Origin: Bursaphelenchus xylophilus
Taxonomy: Eukaryota; Nematoda; Chromadorea; Rhabditida; Aphelenchoididae
NCBI GenBank assembly: GCA_904066235.2
Contig: CAJFCV020000005.1
Span: 372,001 to 436,000, forward strand
Length of the DNA: 64,000 bases
Reading direction: 5' to 3'
Every line of letters starts with the position of its first letter. Positions within the stretch are counted from its first letter, which is position 1. The translations under genes and the position numbers were made by a program. The notes beneath the pieces are model-generated. The model made no database searches. It worked only from the letters and a program-made list of their open reading frames with translations, and had not been told where the DNA came from. This document shows, piece after piece, positions 1-10,822 of this stretch.

Positions 1-228
1 TTCACTGGTGATTTACCAACAACAGTGCTTGAAATGGTACCTTGTTGTATTTTCTCAACTCCACTTCTCGTGTTGTCCTCCTTTCCCCATTTTTCAGTAA
101 CCATACTCAATGTTTGTTGCATATATTTTCGATACATCTTGACATCAAACGCTGAAATTACAAGGTTTTTAAACGCGAAGGTTCCTATAACTAAGCTCAA
201 TTTTGAAAATTTGTTTAATGTTTTAATT

Positions 229-1507
229 TTACTTTAAGTTACCTTCGTGTTTCGGTGGCAATTTTGTGCCATATCGAATTCGATTTTCTGCTATCTTGGC
301 CACATAGACGCCACAGTTTACCGGATCACTTTGACACAGACTTGGAGGGAGCCTTATTTGTGTGCATTTCACTTGACAATTGAAACTCCGCTGAACAAAA
401 TCTTGGACGATTTCTGCGTCATCTGGTTTAACCGCATTATTAAAGCTATCGTAGAAGGTCAATTCTGATTCATCTTTTCGTTTATGAAAGAAGAACAGGG
501 TCCAATGTGAGTTGTCTTTTAAGTAGGGGATTACCAATGAAGTTAAATTTTCGGTTTTATTGAAAATGTAGTCGTCCGCGTTTTCCTTAGGAACAATAAA
601 AGTACCGTCTGTCTTTTTTTGGAAAAGGAAAGGATCGACGAGCCCTACGTTTGCCGTGCTCTTCCCCGTCATTATAGCTAAGCGTAAAAAATCACAAATA
701 TTCCCATTGGTTAACCACATTTCATTTCCTTCCCCATGTAACAGTATGGGCGCGGCTTTGTACCGGGAAGCTAGGTTCTTCAAAAATTCTACATCTTGTT
801 CTGTACTGTTTGCACTCTCAGCATCTTCTTCATCGTTAATCATATTTTCAGAGTTGGAGGTATCTTGGGGTTCTTGGAGTGCCAAAGCTATGATCCTTTT
901 TTGGGCGATTTCGTTCAAAGAGTCAGATATGTATGGGATCGGCGGAACCTGAATATACGGTACAATACATCCGTCACAATGGAAGGCAAGTTGGAAATTT
1001 TAAGCTTAAAACTTAATCACAAATAAAGAGTTTACCTTTTCCTTTACTTCAGCTGGATACCCCAACGTCGGTGGTGGCCTCTCCATGCAGGACATTCGAA
1101 GGGATTCTGACTTCTTTTGAGCCAGTTGTAACATACTCGAGTTGTCAAAGACGCTTTTAGAGATGCCAAATCCCTCCCCGATTTGTAAAGCCATCGTGTT
1201 TAAAAATTCAGATGAGGTGTTATGATTACTGGTTTGTCGATCAGGTCTTTCGAGATCTGTAAATTAATATTGCAATAAATATTGATGGTGCCATAATTGT
1301 GTCCATTTTATACTTACTTCCAACCTGTTCGGAAGATTCTGTGTCAAATTCACTTAAGTGAACAGATGGAATACTCCCGGAGACCACACTTTCATTATCG
1401 CCGAGTAGATCAATCATTTTCGGAGCATCGGGAATGGGACCACGAACAATCATAGGAATACGCTGCTTTTGACAGGTTTCGGGTTTGGGGAACGGGTTGT
1501 TGTTCAT
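229..1507 (-). CDS. Ulp/SENP-type (peptidase C48) SUMO/NEDD8 cysteine protease, 3 exons
   Basis: Spliced minus-strand gene read as exon 1 1507-1318, exon 2 1256-1036 and exon 3 948-229. Exon sizes of 190, 221 and 720 nt sum to 377 codons including the stop. Donors are GTAAGT (after 1318) and GTAAAC (after 1036); acceptors are TTACAG and TATTCAG; all phases match. The C-terminal half carries the C48 catalytic set: His285 in SHWTLFFF, Asp304 in FYDSF, Gln343 and Cys349 in QSDPVNCGVYV, with the usual Gln-x5-Cys spacing. Known family members cleave SUMO or NEDD8 from proteins or mature their precursors, mostly in the nucleus. The N-terminal ~160 residues are polar with no recognised domain. The start is the first ATG of an open exon (MNNNPFPKPE); an upstream exon cannot be excluded. 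It is head to head with the innexin gene, 335 bp apart. The catalytic residues make the enzyme class firm; the exact substrate is unknown. Confidence 0.85.
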
Positions 1508-1842
1508 CTGTAATAAGGGTTACGGTATTACTATTACCCCTCCGATCAAAGAAAAATTTTGAATTAAAAAGGAATTAACAGTAGCCACCCGGAAAAATGC
1601 ACTGAGACTCTGTACAGTAGTTAGTCTCAGCCTTCCTTGAACTTTCGTCTCAGACAGTTAAACCAGGGAAACAAAGAAGGCGGATATTCAAATCAACGTT
1701 TTCTTTAATTTATTCTGTCTTAGACAAATCTTAGGGCGTCACCGGCCCGTTTAAAAAAACTTCCAAACTCACCGGAGAAGTTCGAGGAGAACCTGATTTG
1801 CATTGTGGGCCTGACTGACGATTAGGTTGATTTTTGATAGAG
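1508..1842. promoter_or_regulatory. Divergent intergenic region between protease and innexin genes
   Basis: A 335-bp gap separates two genes transcribed away from each other, so it must hold both promoters unless leaders lie elsewhere or are trans-spliced. It is moderately AT-rich. I see no convincing TATA box or repeat. Assigning regulatory function is inference from position only. Confidence 0.4.
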
Positions 1843-3368
1843 ATGAATGTTATTTTTGATATTTGGCGGAGAGGCGGGAATCGAGCTGAAGTTAGATACA
1901 ATGGTGCGGGTATAGAAGTCCTTATCTCAATGGCCATCCTGTCTGCTATGCTGTTTTGGCCATCAGCAAGAAACACGAAGATTGAATGCGAAACACAGCA
2001 GACGAACGTAAGCATCCATGTTATTTTAGTAATTTTTTGCAAAGTTGGTGTTCGGAAAGTGTTTATTACCAAATACTAGCGATCCAAGTTATTCGATCCG
2101 TTTTGGAAACTTACCTGATTACGTTCATTTTAGCCCTTCAATGGATACGAAGTCAGCAAACGATGTTACGCCCGAGACTTCCTGCTTGTCAGACGGGAAA
2201 AAGAGAACTTGAAATTCACCACTAAAGCATACCACTACAACTACTTCTACCATTATATGTTTTACAGTTCTTTTTCAATAGTCATCATCAACCTCACCTT
2301 CGGCCCACTCACTGTGCAAGGTAGGCCGGTAATAATAACGGAAAACTAGATTTTCTAGGTAAAGCTGCCGTCAATCTGCTTCGAAATTTAGACAATGTCG
2401 AGTCTTCCAATTTCCTTGAAAAGATAAGTCACATCATGCTTTACGAGGGTATGTTAATGTACTCAATATGCCACCGCTGTACTTTTGCATTTTTAGGAAG
2501 GAAATACTTCTGCATCATGTTTTTGGTAAAAAGAATGGCTAACGTACTAATAGCCATGTTCAATATTCAAGTTATCAGCTTTCTGTTTACGCGCCAGCCA
2601 ATATCTCTGCAGCTTGTACTCGAAATAGTCGACTACGTAATCAACATCCAGCACCGCGAAATCCCGGTGATTTTTTCACCCGTAAGTTAAATTTAAGGAC
2701 TTTATTAGAGTTTCTTATTCGAAAACTAAGCGTTTACGATTACAGGATGCGGCCTGCGAGTACACTAGAGTAAGCCAGCCAAACAAAGTACAACGTTATG
2801 TGCACAATTGTATTGCATCCGAAAATCATGCAATGTTTTTGTTAACCTTCTTCATCTCTGCCTTCGCAACGTGGTGGCTCTTCGCGTGTGCATCTCGTTT
2901 TTTCTCAGGAGCTTTACTTGTTCGAAAATCCCTGGTAGGTTAACGCTTTTTTACTATACGTTTTCTTTGTTTAGGCGTCTTCGTCGCTTGTCCCAGACGT
3001 TTGCCTCATGCTACAACTCATAAACCCAACCACAGCCAGATCGATTCGACTGGAACTTGAGAAAGAGATGTTAAACGCCCGTCTAATCCAATGTCAAAAA
3101 AAATTGTGCGACATTGTTTAATCGCCATTCCTTACTTTAAAAGACGTCTTAACAACATTTCATTTTATACAGATCTGCCACAAATAAATTTATAATTAAC
3201 AGTGAATCCACACTTGAGAAAAAGCCCAATCATAAGATCCCAATTGAAGTGCAATCAGAAGACGAATCAAATGCATCATCTGAAAGTGTTGATACATTTT
3301 CAGATGGAGAAGAGTGTAGCCACGATAGCGTAATAAGCGATTTGTCAGATTTGCATATACATCATTAA
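1843..3368 (+). CDS. Divergent innexin (gap-junction channel protein), 7-exon model
   Basis: Exons read as 1843-2007, 2134-2320, 2359-2448, 2497-2681, 2746-2934, 2975-3069 and 3173-3368, about 369 residues, near the usual innexin length. Every junction has GT donors and AG acceptors and keeps phase. The protein has four hydrophobic segments (about 24-39, 97-116, 154-178 and 238-258). The first extracellular loop has Cys49 and Cys66 around an F-x-GYE motif, like the F-TG-WE of innexins. The second loop has Cys213 and Cys231 around NKVQRYVHNC, matching the innexin pattern C-x16-C with NVxRHTVQC. Innexins form invertebrate gap junctions and hemichannels in the plasma membrane. Loop 1 and the N-terminus are short and divergent. 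Alternatively exon 6 reads straight to a stop at 3119-3121; the longer form uses a weak GTTAAA donor and adds an acidic Ser-rich tail whose last codons lie in the neighbouring tandem repeat. The ATG at 1843 follows an in-frame stop. Confidence 0.75.
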
Positions 3369-3970
3369 TTCCATGATCTTGGTCAATACCTAAAATAAAA
3401 TAAATTACTATATAAATACCTAAAATAAGATGTGAACTCTACCTCCATTTGTCGATAGAACTTCCCTAAAGCAAGGCAAAACATTTAAAAAACTTACTTT
3501 GATCTCGATGGTCAATGTCGAGCCATTAAAGGCATGCATATACATCATTAATTCCATGATCTTGGTCAATACCTAAAATAAGATAAATTACTATATAAAT
3601 ACCTAAAATAAGATGTGAACTCTACCTCCATTTGTCGATAGAACTTCCCTAAAGCAAGACAAAACATTTAAAAAACTTACTTTGATCTCGATGGTCAATG
3701 TCGAGCCATTAAAGGCATGCATATACATCATTAATTCCATGATCTTGGTCAATACCTAAAATAAGATAAATTACTATATAAATACCTAAAATAAGATGTG
3801 AACTCTACCTCCATTTGTCGATAGAACTTCCCTAAAGCAAGACAAAACATTTAAAAAACTTACCTTGATCTCGATGGTCAATGTCGAGCCATTAAAGACA
3901 GCAGCCGCAGTAATTCCATGATCTTGGTCAATACCTAAAATAAGACAAATTACTATATAAATACCTAAAA
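3355..3970. repeat. 183-bp tandem repeat, about 3.3 units, containing decayed exon copies
   Basis: The phrase ATCATTAATTCCATGATC recurs at 3361, 3544 and 3727, and a variant at about 3911, giving periods of 183, 183 and about 179 bp. Each unit, read on the minus strand, contains a TTTTAG acceptor, a ~70-nt exon-like block, a GTAAGT-like donor and a second short block after GCTTTAG. Only the unit nearest 3.9 kb keeps the exon-like block open; the others replace ACTGCGGCTGCTGTC with a sequence leading to stops. The left edge supplies the last codons and the stop of the innexin model. Confidence 0.9.
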
Positions 3971-4220
3971 TAAGATAAATTACTATATAAAGCAAATTTT
4001 TCATGCCTGAACAAAATAAAAAGCATTGACTTACAACCTCCTCCAATTCAGCGGATACTAGTGTGACCTGGCCTTCATTGGAAGTTATCAGCCGGACTTT
4101 ATCCTTTTCATGGTAACTTAGACTTCTCAGCTCTGAATATTCGTGAACAATCTGCCCAACGGACTTTCCAACCGCACAGTTCCACTTATTGAACGATCCA
4201 TCAGCTCGAGAGACAGAACT
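3786..4220 (-). pseudogene. Minus-strand exon-like fragments, product unrecognised
   Basis: On the minus strand, 4220-4035 is open for 62 codons (reading SVSRADGSFNKWNCAVGKSV and onward) and ends at a good GTAAGT donor. Then 3934-3864 is bounded by TTTTAG and GTAAGT and reads IDQDHGITAAAVFNGST and onward. A 23-nt block at 3831-3809 is bounded by TTTAG and GTAGAG. The phases of the first two do not join by splicing: the splice puts the second exon into a frame with a stop, while reading straight through the intron stays open. With three decayed tandem copies alongside, I call this a gene remnant. A real gene with a different exon choice remains possible. Confidence 0.45.
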
Positions 4221-4330
4221 TCAGCTCCTTTATCGATAAATTAGACACCAGTCACACCTAAAAATGAAAACACCAAGTAGAATATAACTTACGTCTTTTA
4301 TGACCAATCATTGTTATCTCGCATATGCGC

Positions 4331-4578
4331 CATCGAAAATCCCTAAATAAATCCATAACTCGAATCAATTTTTTAAAAAATTACTAACTAACACAACTGC
4401 TTAAGCAAAATTGTAAAATTCAGAAAAAATGGATACGATTTTTGAGATCAGCACCATCGAAAACCCCTAAATCCATTATTCAAAACAATTTTTAAAAAAT
4501 TACTAATTAACACTACTGCCTAAGCAAAATTGTAAAATTCACAAAAAATGGATACGATTTTTGAAATCCGCGCCATCG
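4331..4578. repeat. Two-unit tandem duplication of about 121 bp
   Basis: CATCGAAAA recurs at 4331, 4454 and 4573. The sequence between (CCCTAAAT, then AAAAATTACTAA, then AAGCAAAATTGTAAAATTC, then ATGGATACGATTTTTGA) is repeated with a few differences. It is AT-rich with no coding signal. Confidence 0.85.
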
Positions 4579-4603
4579 AAAACCTCCCCCCCCTCTCCTT
4601 TTT

Positions 4604-4690
4604 TTAGCGGACCATTCCGCAGCGGACCATTCCGCACAGCGGACCTTTCCGTCCAGCGGACCTTTCCGCACAGCGGACCTTTCCGTACTC
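4604..4690. repeat. Minisatellite of five ~17-bp units
   Basis: AGCGGACCWTTCCG is repeated five times in tandem with variable two- to three-base joints. It gives spurious Arg-rich reading frames on the minus strand. Confidence 0.9.
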
Positions 4691-5394
4691 AATCTCATTT
4701 TTGATGTGCACAAAAAAGCCATGCAAAATTTGTGGACAATCGACATTTCCTGTTGAGAATTTTTTTCTCTTGACAAGTCCACAGGCATAGTTCACACTCG
4801 TACAGAAAAAAAAATTTTTTTTTGAAAAAAAATCTAAAAAATTTCTTCTTTAAGCACCCGTTTTGCCACTCGAATTTCCCCGTAAACCTAATCCTTTTGT
4901 CACATTAACTTTTCCCTCTCCTTATTGGCCTTTTTTATGCGCCAACTTTGCATAATTCCCTCCGCTTTCGCAGTTTGAAACGCTTTTTCCTGAGGCATTT
5001 TTTGTTTGCCGACTTGAAGAGCGAATATCGTGGAAGCTTTTAACGGCTATTTCGAATAAATCGAACAAATTTTCGAATTAAGTTCTTTTTATTTTTTCTC
5101 CTTTTCATACTATAAACCGAACTTCGGCTGAAAAGAGTAGGCGAAGAAGGCCAAGTTTTAGGTTAAAAACGGAAACGACCTTCGATTCCGCCGAATTTGT
5201 TGTCTAACCGCATCTCAAGTTACTTTTACGTCGTGTTGTTCGTGGAGTTGAAATTTGAAATTTTTTGTCGTAAGTATTTACTTTATAGCATAAATTTTAC
5301 CTTCAATTATTTTTATGGGGAGCGTGCCTCGGCAGTGAAGTGTTGACTCTTGTGAAATCTTTCGTAAGTCTAAATCTGAGTTTGCAAAGGCTTA
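4691..5394. other. AT-rich non-coding sequence, nothing recognised
   Basis: I see no splice-bounded open frame, RNA gene or repeat match in this stretch beyond A/T runs. Confidence 0.5.
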
Positions 5395-5625
5395 CGCCAA
5401 AGACCGACCAAAATTTTAAGCTGTTTTCCGGGTTTTGGCACGAAAACCTTTGGTTGTATTTTTACTGTAGAGGGTAACGTTACGATAGACAAAAGATTTT
5501 TTCGCACAAAATTGACAGAAATATGTCTAAAAAAAGCATTTTTCATTTTTTAGCCGTATCTCTGCCAATCTCTGACCGCTCTCCACATTTTCCGTACTCT
5601 CTCGTCGGCAGCTTTCTTCTTCAGC
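5395..5625 (+). repeat. R1 family, old degenerate fragment
   Basis: It keeps recognisable R1 interior phrases in order: a GGCACGAAAA block, TACTGTAGAGGGTAA, a TTCGCACAAAATTGAC block, CTGACCGCTCTCCAC and CGTACTCTCTCG. The ends are lost. Confidence 0.7.
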
Positions 5626-5719
5626 CGAAGCCCGGCAATTTTAAAAATATGACAAAAACTAGAAAAAATTGTAGTCTATTCTATAATTGCGTATTTTAAT
5701 GGGCGTCGCTCGTCGTTTG

Positions 5720-5850
5720 AATTTCCTCGTCGTTTGAATTTCCTGTTGTAAGCAAATGTCGGCTGATTTCCAAACATGCCCGCAGAATCTCGGTGGTTTT
5801 TTTAGCTGCCCGCAAAGTGGTCGCTCGCAAACGTCCGCCGTTCAATGCCA
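5720..5850 (+). repeat. R5 dispersed repeat, copy 1
   Basis: It carries GAATTTCCTGTTGTAAGCAA, ATGTCGGCTGATTTCC, ACATGCCCGCAGAATCTC and GCCCGCAAAGTGG in order. The same order recurs at 8518-8650 and inverted at 6590-6700. No coding function is seen. Confidence 0.75.
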
Positions 5851-6589
5851 TAAGAAAACATTTTATTTCGCGACTTTTCATCACATGCCGGATTTCGCAA
5901 ACTCTCGCAAAACCCCCCTCCGGGTTTAATTCGACAATAAAACCGCACAGATAATCAGTCACACAACTTTTTTCGCGGAACCGTCGGCCACATCTGGTTC
6001 GGCCACTCAGTTCCAGTAAATCATAAAAAAGGGTGCCAGGCCCGCAAAAAAGAGAGTTTTGACATTTGAACCGGGGAATTTGTTTCTATTGTTAGTTTAT
6101 GTACATAATAAGAGTCATTACTGTGTTCTTGGTGACCTGATTGGGGTATTGAGATGATTTTTAATTCGTTTTTTAGTCTTTTGAGGTTTTGAAGAACACT
6201 TTTTTGAATTAGAAACATTTTTTGAGGTTTGAATTTTTGCTGAGATTGGGCACAAATTTAGAGCAAAATTTTGCGAGAATATAAAAGAGTCTTTTCGGAA
6301 AAAAATCTCAAAAATAACCTTTCTCTGCACTTTTATGGAAAGTTTCGCATTCCTTGTGGATCACAATTTTTTATAGAAAATTTACGTTTTGATGCAATTT
6401 GGAGAACCCATCGAGATTTTCAGAGCAAAAGTTGCCTAAAATTATAATAGAATTTTGTCGGGTTTAAAAAATAAAAAAAAAACGGTCAAATACTGTTTTT
6501 GTTTCTGTCAGACTCTGCTTCTTTTTTGCGCTCCCTCTCTCTCCAAAACATAAAAATTCAATGCTAAAACCTTCAGCGTTTATTAGACA
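5851..6589. other. AT-rich non-coding sequence
   Basis: No exon-like or repeat structure is recognised apart from a faint R1-like phrase (GGGCACAAATTTAGAGCAA) near 6248. Confidence 0.45.
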
Positions 6590-6700
6590 ATATAGCTCCT
6601 TCAGAAGGCGGGCCCACACTTCCGGGCAACCACTTTGCGGGCAGCTAGAAAAACCATGATGATTCTGCGGGTATGTTTGCAAACCGGCCGACATTTGACT
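6590..6700 (-). repeat. R5 dispersed repeat, copy 2 (inverted)
   Basis: The reverse complement of the R5 order: GGGCCCACACTTCCGGGCAA, CCACTTTGCGGGCAGC, GATTCTGCGGG and GGCCGACATTTGAC. Confidence 0.75.
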
Positions 6701-7019
6701 AAAACACAAAATCAATGATGGATTTGACAGTTAGATGTTGCAAATTAATTTTCCTGGTGTAAAACATTGCTCGAATTTTTAATTTTGTCGCAAAGAAAAT
6801 CACCAAAAATTCGGTTTTTCAACTTTTTTCCAAGGTGTGGAAACATGCAAAAATAATTTTTTGGCGCAGGATTTAACAGTACACTAGTACGTATTGGAGC
6901 CAAAGCTGGCACATTTTTATTGACAACCACAAAAGTTACAGCGATTTTAAAAGTGCATTGATAATTTTGTCGGGCACTGTATAAGCGGCTTGAATAGTTA
7001 TCATAAGGTTGACCCGGCA

Positions 7020-8175
7020 TTTTTACCATTTTTTGAAAACAAACGGCCATAACTTTGAAAGCGGTGATGAATTCAATAGATTCGTGTACTTATCCGTACT
7101 AAGAAGTTGTCAATGCAAAGTTTCTATCATACTACGTAGATTACGGAAGGAAAATCGTAATTCTAATAATAGGAAAATGTCGGCTGCCCGCAAGTGTCGC
7201 AACGTTACTTCAGAGACCTCTATTTTTGCTACATTTAGTAAGGTTTAAACCAAAGATATTTTTTTGACATTCTCATAACTTTTCTAGTATTTTTTTGCAA
7301 CCAACCCGATAGAGCGGACCAAACATTAATGTTTGAATAACAAGTCTTCTAATTTTAAAAATTGTAGCCACTTGAACGGCTCTCATTTTACTTTCCTGTC
7401 ATCTTCATGGACCTTCGTTACAATTTTTCAATATTGTTTGTAGCAACTTTGACATATCCAACAAACCTGTACATTTTGAACTTTTCATTCGCAAATCCTC
7501 AATAAATTCGAATGCAACTTCCTTTTTCGCTCATTCAAACTCCGCGAGGCCGCTTCATTTGGCTTTTTCTATAATAATCCCAATTCCCGGCCAGGTGGAA
7601 AGGTTTTGTCATTCCGCGAATTCGCTCAGGTTTTTTACCGCCTCAACCACGCTATTTCAATTATATTACATACAAATTACAATGGCAATAAATAGAAATT
7701 GTTTTGGATAAAATTGTCACCTTTTTGTACGACATTATCTTCTAATCTGGGTAATTTTTGAGGGAGATTAAGGGAGTCATCAAGGCCCAGAAGAGTAATT
7801 GGATCTTTGGTTTAGAGGGATTCTGAACTTCCGGCTTGTAGGTTGGCAAAACAACGTTTAGAGGATATTTGATGCTTACAAAGCTTGACTTAAAAAATGA
7901 CAATTTTTGGGGGTTATCTGCAAACTTCCTTCCAGGCCTAAGCCTTTTATTGGCGCAAGCGGAATTTGATAAAGCTCAAAAAAATTAATGCCACTTTGCG
8001 GGCAGCCGACATTTTACGGATTTGAATTACTGTTTTTTCAACCGTAATCTACGTAGTATGATAGAAATTGTGCATTGGCAAATCCCTGGAACTGATAAGT
8101 ACAGAATCTATTATACTAATCCATCGTTTTCAAAGTTATGCGAGTTTGTTTTCACAAAATGCTGGGGGATGTTTC
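7020..8175. mobile_element. Element with ~160-180-bp terminal inverted repeats
   Basis: The left arm (about 7020-7195) and right arm (about 7985-8175) are inverted copies. TTTTTGAAAACAAAC, CATAACTTTGAAA, a TCTATCATACTACGTAGATT block and GTCGGCTGCCCGCAA read left to right appear as complements on the right. The ~790-bp interior has no credible ORF. R5-like GCCCGCAA motifs sit at the inner end of each arm, so R5 may be a fragment of this family. The right arm abuts the next TIR element. Confidence 0.65.
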
Positions 8176-8419
8176 ACGTACAAAAGGGCACTAACTTGAG
8201 TTAGCGGCATCACGCAAAAAGAGGAGAGAGCAAAGAAAAAGAGGAATTGTAACTTGAGTGATCCCTCTTCTTTTTGATTGGCGAATCGGGCGACTTTTTG
8301 TGGACTTGGCCGGCCATTTTAGGCCATAACTTTTGATACAGTGGACCAATTTACGCTCTTCCAAAAAAATATTAATGCTGGCGGTACACACGTGAAATTT
8401 GTACGTGAAACATCCCCCT
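8163..8419. mobile_element. 257-bp TIR element (MITE)
   Basis: It begins GGGGGATGTTTCACGTACAA and ends in the exact complement, TTGTACGTGAAACATCCCCC. The interior has no coding capacity. No clear target duplication is seen, perhaps because it lies against the preceding inverted-repeat element. Confidence 0.75.
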
Positions 8420-8517
8420 GAACCTTTAAAAATGCCTGGTTTAACTTATGGCAACTATTCAAGCCAATTATATACTAGGAAACTCAATTAGCAACATCAA
8501 ACTGCCAAATTCATTGT

Positions 8518-8650
8518 TTGAATTTCCTGCTGTAAGCAAATGTTGGCTGATTTATAAACATGCCCACGGAATCTCCGTGATTCTTCTAGCCTCCCCGCAA
8601 AGTGGTGGCCCGCATGTGTGGGCCCGATTTGCAAAGAAACTGCAAAAAAT
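8518..8650 (+). repeat. R5 dispersed repeat, copy 3
   Basis: Same order of blocks as at 5720-5850 (TGAATTTCCTGCTGTAAGC, then GCCCACGGAATCTC, then CCCGCAAAGTGGTGGCCC). Confidence 0.75.
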
Positions 8651-9359
8651 TTAATTGTTCTTATGTGGCTTTGTTATAGCCACTGTGCTGAGAATAAAAT
8701 AAATAGAAGAATTGGAAAAAAATTTGAACTATTTGAACATTCAAAAAAATTTTTTTTGACTTTGCAAAGCACTTTTACTTGTAAATATCGAACATCACTG
8801 TTTATGGTGCTTTCTAATACACAATAAATAATTCCAGCCACTGCACTCTGCAATTACTCGTCCTCCGTTCGTATAATACACACTTTCTTTCAGCCATTTC
8901 ATACAGTTACTTCCCCAAGTCTGATTTTAAGTATGCAAAATGTTGTGCTATATAACGCGCACGTATTTTTATGGCCCCCTTTACACCTGTCTCGAGGTCT
9001 ATTACATTGGGCGCGAGTTTATTAAGTTTTTGGCACGCAAGGACGGTTTAATCAAGTTTAGGTTGTGGTTCTGAGAAATTATGCTAAAAAGGTTTAGGCG
9101 GTTGACCTTTGGTGCCAGCTTAATAGTCTGTGATTTTGTTGACATACATTTATTTGCAGACATTAAGTTTGTCGGCAAAGTTTTTGGGGATGAGCTTGAG
9201 CTGCGAAATTTTTCGGTTTTTTTCTAATTTGTAAGCTCTAATTTTTTTCCTTACGCTTTCCAGGGTAAGCGGGGATATTCGTTGATGGTTTTGGCCGAAA
9301 CACAATAAAAAATGAGGAGAACTGTTTGATAAAAGAACGTTTTTTTTTTTTACTTCTAA
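8651..9359. other. AT-rich non-coding sequence
   Basis: No exon-like block or repeat is recognised. Confidence 0.45.
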
Positions 9360-9773
9360 CAAGTGAAGTACCCCAAGTGCGACGCCCATATTTTGATGAA
9401 ACCTGGTACAAATTTAGAATGTTTTTTTATAAAATATATGCAAGAATCCTAGCTTGCGCTGAGGATCAATCAAAATTTCAAAGATCGAAAGTCGACGAAA
9501 GTTTGGCACTTTTTGTCAAATTCCGGCACGAAAAGTTTCATGCCTATTTTTACTATATGTAGAGGGTAATGTTTCTAAAAAATCGAAATTAACAAAGTTA
9601 TGGTCAAAAAAACTTTCTCTCTGACCACTCTCTGCGTTTAGCATACTCTCTCGGCGGAAAAGATCACTCAACATCTCGGCGGCACCTGCAAAGCGCGAGC
9701 TAAAACTTTCAGGAATTATTAGTCAGCCCGACCTGCGTGCAAAGCTTAAGGAAAATCAGAGAGGCGCACATGG
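9360..9773 (+). mobile_element. R1 element, slightly decayed
   Basis: It starts after TAA with CAAGTGAAGTACCCCAAGTG, follows the R1 order throughout (GCGAC, GATGAAACCTGG, CAGGATCTAA-like blocks, CGGCACGAAAAG, CTGACCACTCTCTGCG) and ends near GAAAATCAGAGAGGCG. The 3' end is eroded. Confidence 0.8.
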
Positions 9774-10187
9774 GACCGCCTGCGCAAAAAGCGATCGCAC
9801 ATTCGACCACTGCTTCAAATATTTTTCACGAGTTCTTTTCCGGGAACCCTATCTTTCAATTTTTGTCCATATCTTGAAGCCGATTTTCTCGGCTCTGAGG
9901 AACCGCGGAGATATTTCCCACTAAGTAAATAATCGACTACCGTACGTAGTATTTCGTCTGTGCATCTTCATGTCCCAAGCCAAGATCGATTTGGGGATAA
10001 AGTGAATTGTTTTGTCAGCAAGTTTAGGCGTGCGCTTTGCTTCCGCTGCGGAGCTATTTTTCCGACCGAGTGTGCAACTTGACTCGGCTAGTCAAAACAG
10101 CCGAAAAACAATCAAAAAAATTATCCTTGCTTTAGCAGATTTTGGCGCAAGCGACCTTTTCCTATCTATCTGAGCTTCCTCGTTTAC
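9774..10187. other. Non-coding sequence
   Basis: No recognised gene or repeat. Confidence 0.4.
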
Positions 10188-10189
10188 TA

Positions 10190-10762
10190 TTAGGTTGAGT
10201 CAAAATTATCCGGCGGTTTTATTGGCGCGTTTTTTGTAAGTTAAAATTTATGTTTTGTTAATCTTTTTTTTATAAAAATAATGTTCTCTGGTTGGTTAGT
10301 AACATGGCAGTCGAAACCCATACTCATATTTGCCACATTATGCTCTACCACTTCGAGAAAAGTTGGAAGTCAGCACGGTCATTCCGCGATCTCAACGAAC
10401 TTTTCGGCGAAGGAACAAAAAATAGACACGATTTCCCAGTGGATGATTCCGCTTCTGTCCCACCACACATACCACGTAGCCTTCTTACAGTGGACGTCTT
10501 TTGGTACTCCTTTGGACGAAACACCTGCCGATTTTTTTCCTTCGCCGAAAAGTTCGTTGAGATCGCAAAATGACTGTGCCGACTTCCAACCTTTCTCGAA
10601 ATGGTAGAGCATAATACGGCGGATAAGAGTATGGTTTTCGAAACACATTTTATTAACTAAATAGTAAAGATAATTTTTATTAAAAAAACATTAACAAAAC
10701 GCAAATTTTAACTTACATAAAAAGCGCCAATAAAACCGCCGGATAATTTTGACTCAACCTAA
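10190..10762. mobile_element. Palindromic mariner derivative with two inverted transposase 5' ends
   Basis: TA dinucleotides flank a 573-bp element whose two arms (10190-10415 and 10537-10762, 226 bp each) are inverted copies. The ends are TTAGGTTGAGTCAAAATTAT and its complement. Both arms encode a mariner transposase N-terminus read inward: HICHIMLYHFEKSWKSA on plus and LIRRIMLYHFEKGWKSAQ on minus, each followed by LNELFGEG. The 121-bp unpaired centre, on the minus strand, encodes KATWYVWWDRSGIIHWEI, the conserved WWD block that lies further along a mariner transposase. So a deleted mariner appears to have been joined to an inverted second copy of its own 5' end. No catalytic DDD set is present. 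Confidence 0.85.
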
Positions 10763-10822
10763 TATTTCGCGTTCTGCACATACAACTCCATAAAGCAACA
10801 TTCTGGTAATGTCCTTTTCCAG

